From an uncultured Clostridia bacterium (GTDB taxonomy: Bacteria; Bacillota; Clostridia; Lachnospirales; Lachnospiraceae), in the NCBI GenBank assembly GCA_937888895.1, contig CALASV010000270.1, positions 1 through 12,941 on the forward strand: DNA of 12,941 nucleotides, given 5' to 3'. The position numbers and the translations under genes are program-made. This document shows, one piece after another, positions 1-6,896 of this stretch (within the stretch, counting starts at the first letter, position 1; the number at the start of each line of letters is the position of its first letter). The notes beneath the pieces are model-generated. The model saw nothing but the letters and a program-made list of their open reading frames with translations, searched no databases and was not told where the DNA came from.

Positions 1-461
1 TCTACACCAGCTACTTTTGCAGGAATCACATTCATAAGTACAGAAGATGGATAAGCAGCCTTTCCACCCGGTACGTAAACACCAACTGCACCAATCGCAG
101 TTACTTTTTGTCCTAACATAATACCTGATGGGTCGGAATCAAACCAACTATATTGTTTTTGTTTTTCGTGATATACACGAATATTCGTTGCCGCTTTTTT
201 AATAACTTCTAATACTTCTACTGGCAATTTTTCATAGGCTTCCTTAATTTCTTCCTCCGTTACACGAATTGTCTCTTTTGTCAATTCTGCTTTATCAAAC
301 TTCTTTGTATAATCAAACAAAGCAACATCTTTTTCTTCTTTGATACGCTCTAAAATTTCAGCTACTGCTTTTGTCTGTGCTTCATATTGATTTGGACTTC
401 TTTTTAATAAATTTTCTAATATATTCTTTTTATTTTCCTCATTCAAATTTAAAATTTTCAT
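1..461 (-). CDS. hisD: Histidinol dehydrogenase, N-terminal part (runs off window)
   Basis: This is the beginning of histidinol dehydrogenase, the NAD-dependent enzyme that oxidises L-histidinol to histidine in the last two steps of histidine synthesis in the cytoplasm. About 153 codons are present and the rest lies beyond the left edge. The translation begins MKILNLNEENKK and contains the family-typical stretches YHEKQKQYSWFDSD and GQKVTAIGAVGVYVPGGKAAYPS, the latter being part of the nucleotide-binding region. The zinc and catalytic residues lie further on and are outside the window. It is third in a hisZ-hisG-hisD series but starts 149 bp after hisG, a large gap for this operon. The ATG at 459-461 has no good ribosome binding site directly upstream; the nearest purine-rich stretch is about 50 nt away. 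The identity is secure and the start is slightly uncertain. Confidence 0.96.
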   Translation of the reverse strand, partial: MKILNLNEENKKNILENLLKRSPNQYEAQTKAVAEILERIKEEKDVALFDYTKKFDKAELTKETIRVTEEEIKEAYEKLPVEVLEVIKKAATNIRVYHEKQKQYSWFDSDPSGIMLGQKVTAIGAVGVYVPGGKAAYPSSVLMNVIPAKVAGV

Positions 462-610
462 AAATATAGTAGGCACAAAAATCACTACTTTTATATAGTA
501 AGTAAAGTACCTTTCCCCTTTCTAGTTAAGCAGATATTTGCAATCCACTTCGCTAATTACTGTATACTACAATGCATCAAAGATGCTTTTTCACCTATCT
601 GATAAAAATG
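462..610 (-). other. hisG-hisD intergenic leader
   Basis: This 149-nt gap lies inside the his operon. On the coding (minus) strand it contains a small hairpin (GCATC-TTT-GATGC). It then has a Shine-Dalgarno-like run GGGGAAAGG at 511-519, near-direct repeats TTACTATAT and CTACTATAT, and finally the hisD ATG. The Shine-Dalgarno-like run is about 50 nt from the ATG, and no ATG, GTG or TTG lies at a normal distance after it in the hisD frame (the nearest is a GTG at 483-485, about 25 nt away). Local pairing between TACTTT and AAAGTA could bring the run closer to the start. Nothing here resembles a T-box or a known riboswitch. The function is unknown. Confidence 0.35.
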
Positions 611-1249
611 TTACATCTGTCGATTTCTTAACTTATCTATGATATCTGCAATTCTTTGATGCTCCATTTTCATACTAACTGGATTTACTACCATTCTTGC
701 AGAAAGTGGATAAATTTCTTCTAATACAGAAAGACCATTTTCTTTTAATGTAGTTCCTGTTTCTACAATATCTACAATGACTTCCGAAAGACCTACAATT
801 GGTGCAAGTTCAATCGAACCATTTAACTTAATAATTTCTACTGTTTGATGCTTTTTATTAAAGAAATAATCTTTTGCAATTGTTGGATATTTTGTCGCTA
901 CTCGAATTACTTGTCCATTATGTAACATTTCTTTTGCCGATTCTGGTCCAGCCACACACATACGACACTTTCCTATATTTAAGTCTAATACTTCATAAAT
1001 ATGCTTACCTTCTTCTAAAATTGTATCTCTACCAACAACACCAATATCTGCTGCTCCATACTCTACATAAGTTGGAACATCACTTGCTTTCGCAAGGAAA
1101 AATTTCAATTTCTGTTCTTCATTTACAAAAATTAATTTTCTAGAACTCTTATCTTTCATTTCCTCACAAGTAATTCCAATTGACTCTAATATGCTTAATG
1201 TCTGCGTAGCAAGTCTTCCTTTCGCTAACGCAAAGGTTAAATATTCCAT
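611..1249 (-). CDS. hisG: ATP phosphoribosyltransferase, short form, catalytic subunit
   Basis: HisG catalyses the first committed step of histidine synthesis, joining ATP and PRPP to give phosphoribosyl-ATP. The protein is 212 aa, the length of the short-form family, which lacks the C-terminal allosteric domain and needs HisZ as partner. Recognisable blocks are FALAKGRLA at the N-terminus, the segment [15 protein letters not shown] (about 61-74), and the PRPP-binding loop [14 protein letters not shown] (about 160-173). The ATG is preceded by GGAGG at about 1258-1262 with normal spacing. It lies 15 bp after hisZ, so the two are almost certainly co-transcribed and produced together as a hetero-octameric complex, as known for this family. 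Feedback inhibition by histidine would act through HisZ. Nothing unusual is seen in the coding sequence. Confidence 0.97.
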   Translation of the reverse strand: MEYLTFALAKGRLATQTLSILESIGITCEEMKDKSSRKLIFVNEEQKLKFFLAKASDVPTYVEYGAADIGVVGRDTILEEGKHIYEVLDLNIGKCRMCVAGPESAKEMLHNGQVIRVATKYPTIAKDYFFNKKHQTVEIIKLNGSIELAPIVGLSEVIVDIVETGTTLKENGLSVLEEIYPLSARMVVNPVSMKMEHQRIADIIDKLRNRQM

Positions 1250-1264
1250 CCTAATTCCTCCGTT

Positions 1265-2503
1265 TTACATAGCAACTTTTTGTTGTGTATTATCTTCTAA
1301 ATTATATACTATTACTTCTTCATTATTTAGAACATGTAAGATGCCACCTGCACTTATTTTTCCTGCATATTGTTTCATTTCATCACTAATGCCTTCTTCT
1401 GTTTCCAAAAGAGTAATATACAAGCCACCTTTTCTAAACTGTCCTGCAAGTGCTATTGCTTTTTCTTTTACTTCTTTTGTATACACAATCAATGTTCCTT
1501 CTGCTTTTGGAGTTTCTAACAATCCTTGGCGTTGCAAAGCTGTTAAAAGTTGGTCACAATATACGGCAATACCAATCGCTGTTGCTTGTTTTCCAAACTG
1601 ACCTACTAACGAATCATAACGACCACCTGCTGCAATCACATCACCTGTTCCATGCGTATAAGCTCGTAATACAATACCTGTATAATAATTAAATTGATTT
1701 AACATTCCAAGGTCAAACGAAATATAATCTTCCTTTTCATAAATACAAAGAGCTTCATAAAACCGTTCCAAACGTTCTAAAGCTAAAATTGCTCTTTCAT
1801 TATTTGTCATGTTCTTCATATTATGAATTGTTTCAATCGAACCAAAATGTGTAGACAATTTCATAAATATTTCTTTTAATTCCTTAGAAATATTTTTCTC
1901 TTGTAATAACTGTTCTACACCAAACATATTTTTCATTTCAATTAAATCACGCAAATTTTCTGTTTCTTCTTCTGAAAATTGTGCTTCTTCTACTAATGCT
2001 CGAAAGAAATCTGCTTGTCCAGCTACTACTTGAAATTTCTTTAAACCAGAAGCTTTTAAACAATCTATCATCAATGCTGCCATTTCTGCATCAGCATCTG
2101 GTGTACCTGCATTGTAAAGTTCTGCCCCAATTTGTGTACTTTCCTTTAATTTACCCTGATAACCTGAATGATTTACAAATACACTACCATGATATAATAA
2201 ACGAATTGGATATTCTTCATTTCTAAAATACTTTGCTACACAACGAGCTGCCTGTGGTGTCATATCTGGACGAAGTACTAAAGTTTCACCATCTCGGTCT
2301 ACAAACTTGTACATATCTTTTGAAGAAACCGTACCTCTTTCCTTATTAAAAATATCAAAATACTCAAATGTTGGTGTAGAAAAAGAACGAAAACCATAAG
2401 TACGCATTGTCTCTTTCATTCTACTTTCTACTAATTCTTTTCTTTGAAATTCAGAATTATAAATATCCCTTACACCCTCTGGTGTATGTAATAATCTCTC
2501 CAT
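1265..2503 (-). CDS. hisZ: ATP phosphoribosyltransferase regulatory subunit
   Basis: HisZ is a catalytically inactive paralogue of histidyl-tRNA synthetase that binds the short HisG, is required for its activity, and carries histidine feedback sensing. The 412-aa protein shows the class II synthetase core. It starts with LLHTPEGVRDIY, has a motif-2-like block RLLYHGSVFVN...KESTQIGAELY (about 101-130), the NYYTGIVLRAY region (about 272-282), and AAGGRYDSLVGQFG (about 291-304), close to the histidine-binding part of HisRS. HisZ rather than HisS is supported by its place directly before a short hisG and by departures from the HisRS signatures. It is the first gene of the operon, preceded by GGAGAG six bases before the ATG and by a consensus promoter at 2603-2631. 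Confidence 0.95.
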   Translation of the reverse strand: MERLLHTPEGVRDIYNSEFQRKELVESRMKETMRTYGFRSFSTPTFEYFDIFNKERGTVSSKDMYKFVDRDGETLVLRPDMTPQAARCVAKYFRNEEYPIRLLYHGSVFVNHSGYQGKLKESTQIGAELYNAGTPDADAEMAALMIDCLKASGLKKFQVVAGQADFFRALVEEAQFSEEETENLRDLIEMKNMFGVEQLLQEKNISKELKEIFMKLSTHFGSIETIHNMKNMTNNERAILALERLERFYEALCIYEKEDYISFDLGMLNQFNYYTGIVLRAYTHGTGDVIAAGGRYDSLVGQFGKQATAIGIAVYCDQLLTALQRQGLLETPKAEGTLIVYTKEVKEKAIALAGQFRKGGLYITLLETEEGISDEMKQYAGKISAGGILHVLNNEEVIVYNLEDNTQQKVAM

Positions 2504-2602
2504 AAACTCTCCATTTCTAACTTTTTCCTCTTTTTTAAAGTAAATTAACTTTAACGCTTTAACACATTAGTCAACCACTTTATCAAGGCGTATATTGTTA
2601 AA

Positions 2603-2631
2603 ATTATAATCCTTTGCTTACTTACTGTCAA
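2603..2631 (-). promoter_or_regulatory. Consensus sigma-A promoter of the his operon
   Basis: Read on the minus strand, a perfect TTGACA (2626-2631) is followed after exactly 17 bp by a perfect TATAAT (2603-2608). This predicts transcription starting near 2596 and a leader of roughly 93 nt before hisZ. The leader holds a perfect 7-bp A/T-rich inverted repeat (TTAAAGT...ACTTTAA, 2535-2554) and no T-box-like motif. The -35 box begins only three bases after the stop codon of the rluD/recU scar at 2635-2685. Confidence 0.85.
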
Positions 2632-2634
2632 GCA

Positions 2635-2685
2635 CTATCTATTTTCTAAATCTTTTTCATTCGGTGACACAATTAATGATTTCAT
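2635..2685 (-). pseudogene. Deletion scar: rluD start fused to recU end (16 codons)
   Basis: The minus strand reads MKSLIVSPNEKDLENR and a stop. The first ten residues equal the start of the pseudouridine synthase encoded at 5746-6840, and the last six equal the C-terminus of the RecU-like protein ending at 5271. At DNA level, 2656-2685 matches 6811-6840 at 27 of 30 positions, and 2636-2657 matches 5272-5293 at 21 of 22. The two source genes are adjacent and in the same order, so the simplest reading is a second copy of the rluD-recU pair that lost about 1.5 kb between the two ends. The joint lies around the shared GA/AAAA bases. It is too short to encode a working protein. Confidence 0.8.
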
Positions 2686-2800
2686 CTACATCTACTTTTT
2701 CACTATCTAACAAATAGTAATGTTCAATACATAAATCCGAAATTATATCTACTAATTGTTCATAAGCATCTTCAAAATGTAATCCTTTCTCTATATTTTT
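2657..2800 (-). pseudogene. Open gene fragment of unknown origin after the VOC gene
   Basis: A 47-codon open stretch runs between in-frame stops and reads, in part, HFEDAYEQLVDII and LLDSEKVDVDEIINCVTE. It looks like real protein sequence, rich in acidic and hydrophobic residues and with plausible helices. It has no ATG, GTG or TTG in frame at its beginning, although a purine-rich GAGAAAGG sits upstream. Its last nine codons overlap, in another frame, the rluD-derived start of the scar at 2635-2685. It may be the tail of a lost gene or a chance open frame in AT-rich DNA. I do not recognise a family. Confidence 0.3.
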
Positions 2801-2811
2801 TCACACAAAGT

Positions 2812-3174
2812 TTACATTGGAGTACGAATTTCTATTAAATTTCCATCTAAATCATAAAAACGCAACATTTTCTGTCCCCAAGGATATTCTATTAACTTAT
2901 TTAAGTACTTTATATTCGGATATTTCTTCTCCAATTTTTTTGCAAAACTTTCGATATCTGTCTCCTCAAAATAAAGTTCACTCGCATTATGTTCAAAAGA
3001 AATCTCTTTTTCGATACACTCTTTCCATATTCTTTTCTCTTGTAATACCAAACCTTCAGTTAAAATTACATTCGTATCATTATCTAAAATAATATCTAAA
3101 CCAAATAATTCTTTATAAAATTTTTTTGATGCTTCTATATCATTTACTACAATCAATACATTTTTTAATTTCAT
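2812..3174 (-). CDS. VOC (glyoxalase/bleomycin-resistance fold) family protein
   Basis: This is a 120-aa protein of the vicinal oxygen chelate superfamily, small cytoplasmic proteins built from paired beta-alpha-beta-beta-beta modules that often bind a metal ion. The start MKLKNVLIVVNDIEASKKFY and the end FYDLDGNLIEIRTP are typical, with E115 in the LIEI strand at the usual metal-ligand position. The family covers glyoxalase I, dioxygenases, fosfomycin or bleomycin resistance proteins and many uncharacterised members, and the sequence alone does not tell which. The ATG is preceded by AAGGAG at about 3185-3190. The region just before the ribosome binding site carries a 27-nt repeat also found before the ATPase gene (3200-3226 against 5147-5173). 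It is flanked by gene remnants and appears to stand alone. Confidence 0.85.
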   Translation of the reverse strand: MKLKNVLIVVNDIEASKKFYKELFGLDIILDNDTNVILTEGLVLQEKRIWKECIEKEISFEHNASELYFEETDIESFAKKLEKKYPNIKYLNKLIEYPWGQKMLRFYDLDGNLIEIRTPM

Positions 3175-3199
3175 ACGCTAATTCTCCTTATAACAAAAA

Positions 3200-3226
3200 G
3201 CAATCTAATATGTTCTACTTCTAATA
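3200..3226 (-). repeat. Leader repeat R2 (half copy)
   Basis: This stretch matches 5147-5173 at 25 of 27 positions. It lies just upstream of the ribosome binding site of the VOC gene, in the same orientation and broadly the same position as the matching half of R1 before the ATPase-nuclease gene. It also overlaps the last codons of the AAA-ATPase remnant, so this remnant was joined to the repeat. Only one half of the R1 element is present here. Confidence 0.65.
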
Positions 3227-3510
3227 CTTGCTAATTGATATATTTTATTTTTCTGAACATCACTTGAAGTTAAAAACATATTATAAATACGAGTTTCAAA
3301 AATTCGATTTGCCATAACAACTATTCCATTATCATTTTTAACAAATCCAAACATTATGGCAATATCAACTACATAATCATCTGGATTATAAATAATATTT
3401 TTTCCTATAAAAAGTAAATCATATAAATGCGAGATACTAAAAAAGGATAACCCGAAGTATACTCATAAATCAATTTTGATATTTCTTTTATATCCATTCC
3501 TGTTTGATTT
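3205..3510 (-). pseudogene. Remnant of an AAA-ATPase (ATP-binding protein) gene, deleted and frameshifted
   Basis: Two reading frames together give recognisable pieces of a large AAA-type ATP-binding protein common in Lachnospiraceae (my recollection is the AAA_35-like group). The first, about 3426-3510, reads GMDIKEISKLIYEYTSGYPF and then LVSRI. The second, 3205-3423, reads YDLLFIGKNIIYNPDDY, then IAIMFGFVKNDNGIVVMANR and IFETRIYNMFLTS. Between SRI and YDLLF, intact relatives have a long segment, so there is an internal deletion plus a frameshift. The N-terminal nucleotide-binding part and the usual C-terminal domain are missing; the 3' end runs into repeat R2 and stops at SIRSRTY. Its 5' end overlaps in another frame the last codons of the ATPase-nuclease gene starting at 5104. 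It is not expected to give a functional protein. Confidence 0.72.
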
Positions 3511-5104
3511 GGTTAAATAATTCTATTTCTTCAATCACACATTCATGCTTTCTTGTTTTTTTATCATAATTTATTCCAACTAACAACACTTTTCCAACAT
3601 GATTTTCTAATGCCTTAATATATTTTTTATTTTTAATTTGTTCAATTGCCCCATTTGCTGAATGATTCCATTTTAATTCTACAATCAATGCAGGTTTATC
3701 ACAATGTGGCTTTGGTAAAAATACTATATCTGCAAAACCATTTCCTGTTGGTAATTCTCTAATAAGTGTATAATATTTTTTTGCACTATAATATGCTATT
3801 GCTATTACACAACTCAACGATTGCTCGTTATTATAGGAAAGAACGGAAGTATTTTCAGTATGAACATTATCAATTCCTTGAGCTACTGCTGTTTCATTTT
3901 TTTGAAACGTTTGCTCTAATAATTCATCAGATGCTTTTAAAGCATTAGAAACATCTTCCCATTCTCCATCTTCTATCGCATTTTCAAATTCTTCTGACAC
4001 TTCATTATTTGGAATGAAAACTTTTTTGGAATTTCTATCATAAGCCAAATATCCTAAATGAATTAAAAGTGTCATTACATCATCTTTACTTTTTAAACTT
4101 GTCATGTCATTTTGAAATTTTCTTGTATTAACTCTATATTTCTCACCAGCAAGCATAGTAATAATTGCATTTTTTAAATCATCAAAATTTTGCTCAATAT
4201 AATACTTTAATACCTCATAAGTTTCTGTTTTTGTCCAATAATTGTTAATTCGTTTTTTACGGACTGCATCTATTACAGATTTTGGACTATAGATATGCAT
4301 CTCATTTTCAAAAACATATCCATCATACCAACGTTTCATTTTTTCAAAATCCATAGTATATTGTTTACATAAATTTTGAACTTCTAACTCTGTAAAACCC
4401 ATATATTCTTCCATTGGCGTAGGGTCTAACATTGTATATTCATCAAAATTATTCAAAGCAGACTGTGTCCCATATTTCTTGATAGGCAAAATCCCTGTCA
4501 TATACACAAGTTCTATGGCAACATCTGCTAAAATTCCTTTAAACATCCCTCGAAGAAAATTAATATATCTTTCCTGTTGTATTACATTGTCTTTATCTTC
4601 TCGAAAAATACAATCCCATTCATCTATAATAATAATAAATCGTTCTTTTGTAATAGAATAAATACGAAATAAAGCTTCAGAAAGTAAAGTAATATCATCA
4701 CCAATGATTGTTGGATAATACTCTTTTAGTTCTTGTATGACTTCTTTTTGCAAATAAACAATTTCTTGTTCTAAAATTCCTTTCTCTTTTGCTACACTAT
4801 GAAACCATTGCATATCTAAATAAATGACATTATGTTTATTTAATTCTTTCTGATAAGTAGGCAAATTTTCAATCTTTAAATGATGAAATAACTGTTTGGA
4901 ATCACAACCTTTGCTATAGTAAGACACTAACATCTTTACAGCCATAGATTTTCCAAAACGACGAGGTCTGCTCACACAAAGCATACGCTGTTCCGTACCT
5001 AATACACTATTTACATAATCTATTAAACCTGTTTTATCCACATATAATTGTGAAGATACAATTGAAGAAAAACCCTCATTTCCAGGATTGAAAAATATTC
5101 CCAT
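3488..5104 (-). CDS. AAA-ATPase / PD-(D/E)XK nuclease fusion protein (DUF1703-like)
   Basis: This is a 538-aa cytoplasmic protein with an N-terminal predicted AAA-ATPase and a C-terminal PD-(D/E)XK nuclease domain (the AAA-ATPase_like plus PDDEXK_9 arrangement). Visible motifs are YVDKTGLI (about 21-28), a Walker A variant SRPRRFGKS (45-53), Walker B FIIIIDEWD (156-164), and MTGILPIKKYGTQSALNNF (202-220). WYDGY follows at 259-263, and the nuclease core has D459 in GFADIVF and E476-x-K478 in VELK. All key residues look intact and the length is normal. I place the start at the ATG 5102-5104: it is conserved in the truncated paralogue at 11318-11575, whereas the in-frame GTG six bases earlier is not. 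AAGGAG lies at 5115-5120 with 10-base spacing. A promoter-like element is at 5176-5204. The role of these proteins is not established; they multiply in gut Clostridia and Bacteroidetes and are thought of as selfish or defence-related. Confidence 0.9.
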   Translation of the reverse strand: MGIFFNPGNEGFSSIVSSQLYVDKTGLIDYVNSVLGTEQRMLCVSRPRRFGKSMAVKMLVSYYSKGCDSKQLFHHLKIENLPTYQKELNKHNVIYLDMQWFHSVAKEKGILEQEIVYLQKEVIQELKEYYPTIIGDDITLLSEALFRIYSITKERFIIIIDEWDCIFREDKDNVIQQERYINFLRGMFKGILADVAIELVYMTGILPIKKYGTQSALNNFDEYTMLDPTPMEEYMGFTELEVQNLCKQYTMDFEKMKRWYDGYVFENEMHIYSPKSVIDAVRKKRINNYWTKTETYEVLKYYIEQNFDDLKNAIITMLAGEKYRVNTRKFQNDMTSLKSKDDVMTLLIHLGYLAYDRNSKKVFIPNNEVSEEFENAIEDGEWEDVSNALKASDELLEQTFQKNETAVAQGIDNVHTENTSVLSYNNEQSLSCVIAIAYYSAKKYYTLIRELPTGNGFADIVFLPKPHCDKPALIVELKWNHSANGAIEQIKNKKYIKALENHVGKVLLVGINYDKKTRKHECVIEEIELFNQIKQEWI

Positions 5105-5144
5105 AATCACTCAACTCCTTCAAACTTCTTTGATACAATAAAAA

Positions 5145-5210
5145 GAGCAATCTAATACGTTCTATTTCTAATAAAATCGTATCATATTGCTCAAAATAAT
5201 GCAAGGTTTC
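5145..5210 (-). repeat. Leader repeat R1 (complete copy) with inverted repeat
   Basis: This is the region before the ATPase-nuclease gene. Its left part (5147-5173) matches R2 at 3200-3226 and its right part (5175-5210) matches R3 at 10397-10432 (30 of 36). The copies elsewhere are therefore two complementary halves of this element. It contains an imperfect inverted repeat, GAGCAATCTAATACG (5145-5159) against CGTATCATATTGCTC (5178-5192), pairing at 13 of 15 positions. One minus-strand frame through it reads YDTILLEIERIRLLF, so it may alternatively descend from the 3' end of a gene. Confidence 0.6.
5176..5204 (-). promoter_or_regulatory. Probable promoter of the ATPase-nuclease gene
   Basis: On the minus strand TTGCAT (5199-5204), 17 bp, TACGAT (5176-5181) precede the ATPase-nuclease gene by about 70 nt. 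The same spacing and near-identical boxes (TTGCGT, 17 bp, TACGAT) are conserved in repeat R3 at 10398-10426. The arms of the R1 inverted repeat overlap the -10 box and spacer, which could make it an operator. Confidence 0.5.
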
Positions 5211-5270
5211 AACAAAGGATTACTTTCCAAAATATTTTTAAATATTACTCTAAATTGTTTACTTCTTACT

Positions 5271-5801
5271 TTATCTATTCTCTAAATCTTTTTGTAAAGG
5301 AATTAAATATGGAATAAAATTTCCCTTTCCTTTTGGTATTTCATACTCCTCCTCTAATTCTTCAAATCGAAAACTTTTTCGTCCCCCTTGTTGCATACGC
5401 TCCCAAAATTCCTTCATTTTCTGAAATCGTACATAAAAATATTGGTCTCTTTTTGAATAATAAATTAAAACAAAAGCAACTCCCTCTTGTTGTTCAAATT
5501 CTTCCATAAAAGTAATTTGATGAGGGTGAATATTTTGTAATGCAAATGTATCATAAGCACATTCTTTTGCATCAAAGCATACAGGAACTCCTTGCACTAC
5601 TCCAATATAATCCACGGTACTTTTTTGCTCAAAATATGCCAATGTAATATGCCTTGTTTTTTTATCTATTTGCACAGGAGTAATCGGTGTCGGAACTTTT
5701 TGTATCAATGCTAATTTTTGCTCTCTATATTTTTCATTTGTTAAATTAATGAGTTCCTCTAGTGCTGAACCTCGTAGCCCTCTCGAATTCCATGATGGCA
5801 T
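5271..5801 (-). CDS. recU: RecU-like Holliday junction resolvase
   Basis: RecU-type enzymes cut Holliday junctions during recombination and chromosome segregation in Firmicutes. The 176-aa product shows the family layout. An N-terminal NSRG...ALEELINLTNEKYREQ block (about 5-28) is followed by PTPI (37-40), then the catalytic core TVDYIGVVQGVPVCFDAKE (62-80), and NIHPHQITFM (90-99), which corresponds to the conserved N-x-H-x-HQ segment. Aligned by eye to Bacillus RecU, D64, D77 and K79 take the places of the catalytic D, E and K, so the glutamate is replaced by aspartate, which the PD-(D/E)XK fold tolerates. I choose the ATG at 5799-5801 because GAGGAG precedes it by seven bases; the upstream TTG at 5820-5822 would put that site inside the gene. 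It overlaps the end of the pseudouridine synthase gene by 56 bp, implying translational coupling. Confidence 0.85.
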   Translation of the reverse strand: MPSWNSRGLRGSALEELINLTNEKYREQKLALIQKVPTPITPVQIDKKTRHITLAYFEQKSTVDYIGVVQGVPVCFDAKECAYDTFALQNIHPHQITFMEEFEQQEGVAFVLIYYSKRDQYFYVRFQKMKEFWERMQQGGRKSFRFEELEEEYEIPKGKGNFIPYLIPLQKDLENR

Positions 5802-6840
5802 TGTTACACTCCTCTTTTCCAAACAATTCTTCTGCCGTTCTCATAAACTTTGCTGATGGCTCTACTGTAATTATTTTTTCAGATATATTACTTAATTCAT
5901 TCGTAAACACAGGAAACTGTAATAAATAGGAATGTAATAATTGATACTTCAAATGATACTTTCGATTGATTTCCTGTAATTTATTTTCTCCATACTTACT
6001 ATCTCCAAGCAACGGAAGTCCTAAACTAGCCAAATGAGCACGAATTTGATGTGTTTTTCCAGTAATCAACTGAATCGCCAATAAAGAACATCCATTTTTT
6101 GATATTAATGGAAGTAACTTCGTTTCAATTGGCTCATAAGCTTCTTGATTTTCTACCTTTTGCCATTGTTCCTTCGAAAGTACTTTTACTATATTTGTAC
6201 TCTCCTCTTTTTTTAGATAACCAAATAAATGCTGTTGTTTCTCTACTGTTCCAGCCACAATACAAAGATAATACTTATGCAATGTTCTTTGTTTTAATAC
6301 AGATGCCATACTTTGTAAACCAACCAAAGACTTTCCCGCAATCAATAATCCTGTCGTATTTCTATCTAAACGATTACAAACACTCGGTGTAAAATTATCT
6401 TTTCCAATACCATAAGTTACTCTTAAATATTCGACTACTCGTTCATTGATAGAAATATCCTCTTTACTCGCTTTTTGTGATAACTCTCCTGCTGGCTTAT
6501 TCACTACTAAAATATGTTCATCTTCATAAACAATCTCATGTGGTTTTAAAATAGGTATTTTTTTTACTTCGTATTCTTTTTTTCTTTCTTGACTATTACT
6601 AGTCATTCTTTTTTTCTTTTCTGATTGAAACGAATCTATTGTTTCATCCGATAAAAATAAGCGAATTTCATCACCTTCGCTTAACTTTTCTGAACCCTCT
6701 GCTTTTTTCCCATTTAATGTAATATTTTTCTTACGCAACATCTTATAAAGAAAACTTTTGGGAGCTGTATCCAAATATTTTCCCAATAATTTATCCAAAC
6801 GCTGTCCTGACTCATTTGGTGACACAATCAATGATTTCAT
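5746..6840 (-). CDS. RluC/RluD-family RNA pseudouridine synthase
   Basis: This enzyme isomerises specific uridines to pseudouridine in RNA, most likely 23S rRNA. The 364-aa protein has an N-terminal S4 RNA-binding domain (about 13-60, RLDKLLGKYL...NITLNGKKA), a lysine-rich linker, and the catalytic domain. The latter shows VNKPAGELSQ (113-122), the active-site block NRLDRNTTGLL (156-166) with D159 as nucleophile, and LITGKTHQIRAHLASLG with LLGDSKYG (258-284). These mark the RluA superfamily, RluC/RluD branch; the exact target uridine cannot be read off. The start region (6811-6840) is nearly duplicated in the scar at 2656-2685. Its C-terminus extends about 55 residues past the usual core and overlaps recU. 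The ribosome binding site is weak (GGAAAGAGAG, about 13 bases before the ATG). A possible weak promoter, TTGGTT-18-TATAGG, lies between 6860 and 6890. Confidence 0.93.
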   Translation of the reverse strand: MKSLIVSPNESGQRLDKLLGKYLDTAPKSFLYKMLRKKNITLNGKKAEGSEKLSEGDEIRLFLSDETIDSFQSEKKKRMTSNSQERKKEYEVKKIPILKPHEIVYEDEHILVVNKPAGELSQKASKEDISINERVVEYLRVTYGIGKDNFTPSVCNRLDRNTTGLLIAGKSLVGLQSMASVLKQRTLHKYYLCIVAGTVEKQQHLFGYLKKEESTNIVKVLSKEQWQKVENQEAYEPIETKLLPLISKNGCSLLAIQLITGKTHQIRAHLASLGLPLLGDSKYGENKLQEINRKYHLKYQLLHSYLLQFPVFTNELSNISEKIITVEPSAKFMRTAEELFGKEECNNAIMEFERATRFSTRGTH

Positions 6841-6896
6841 TTTGTTTTTTACTCTCTTTCCTATACTATTTCAATATCTACTTAACCAAAGGAAAA

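Noticed and set aside
874..1143. Plus-strand open frames opposite hisG, hisZ and other genes
   Set aside because: They lie fully antisense to well-identified genes, have leucine/tyrosine/histidine-rich composition expected from reverse reading, and lack ribosome binding sites.
2504..2602. T-box or histidine attenuator leader before hisZ
   Set aside because: The leader is only about 93 nt, and neither a T-box motif nor a run of histidine codons with a terminator is present.
3481..5110. A transposase or insertion sequence to explain the repeats
   Set aside because: No transposase-like protein, DDE motif or terminal inverted repeat of an IS element is found; the gene is an ATPase-nuclease fusion.
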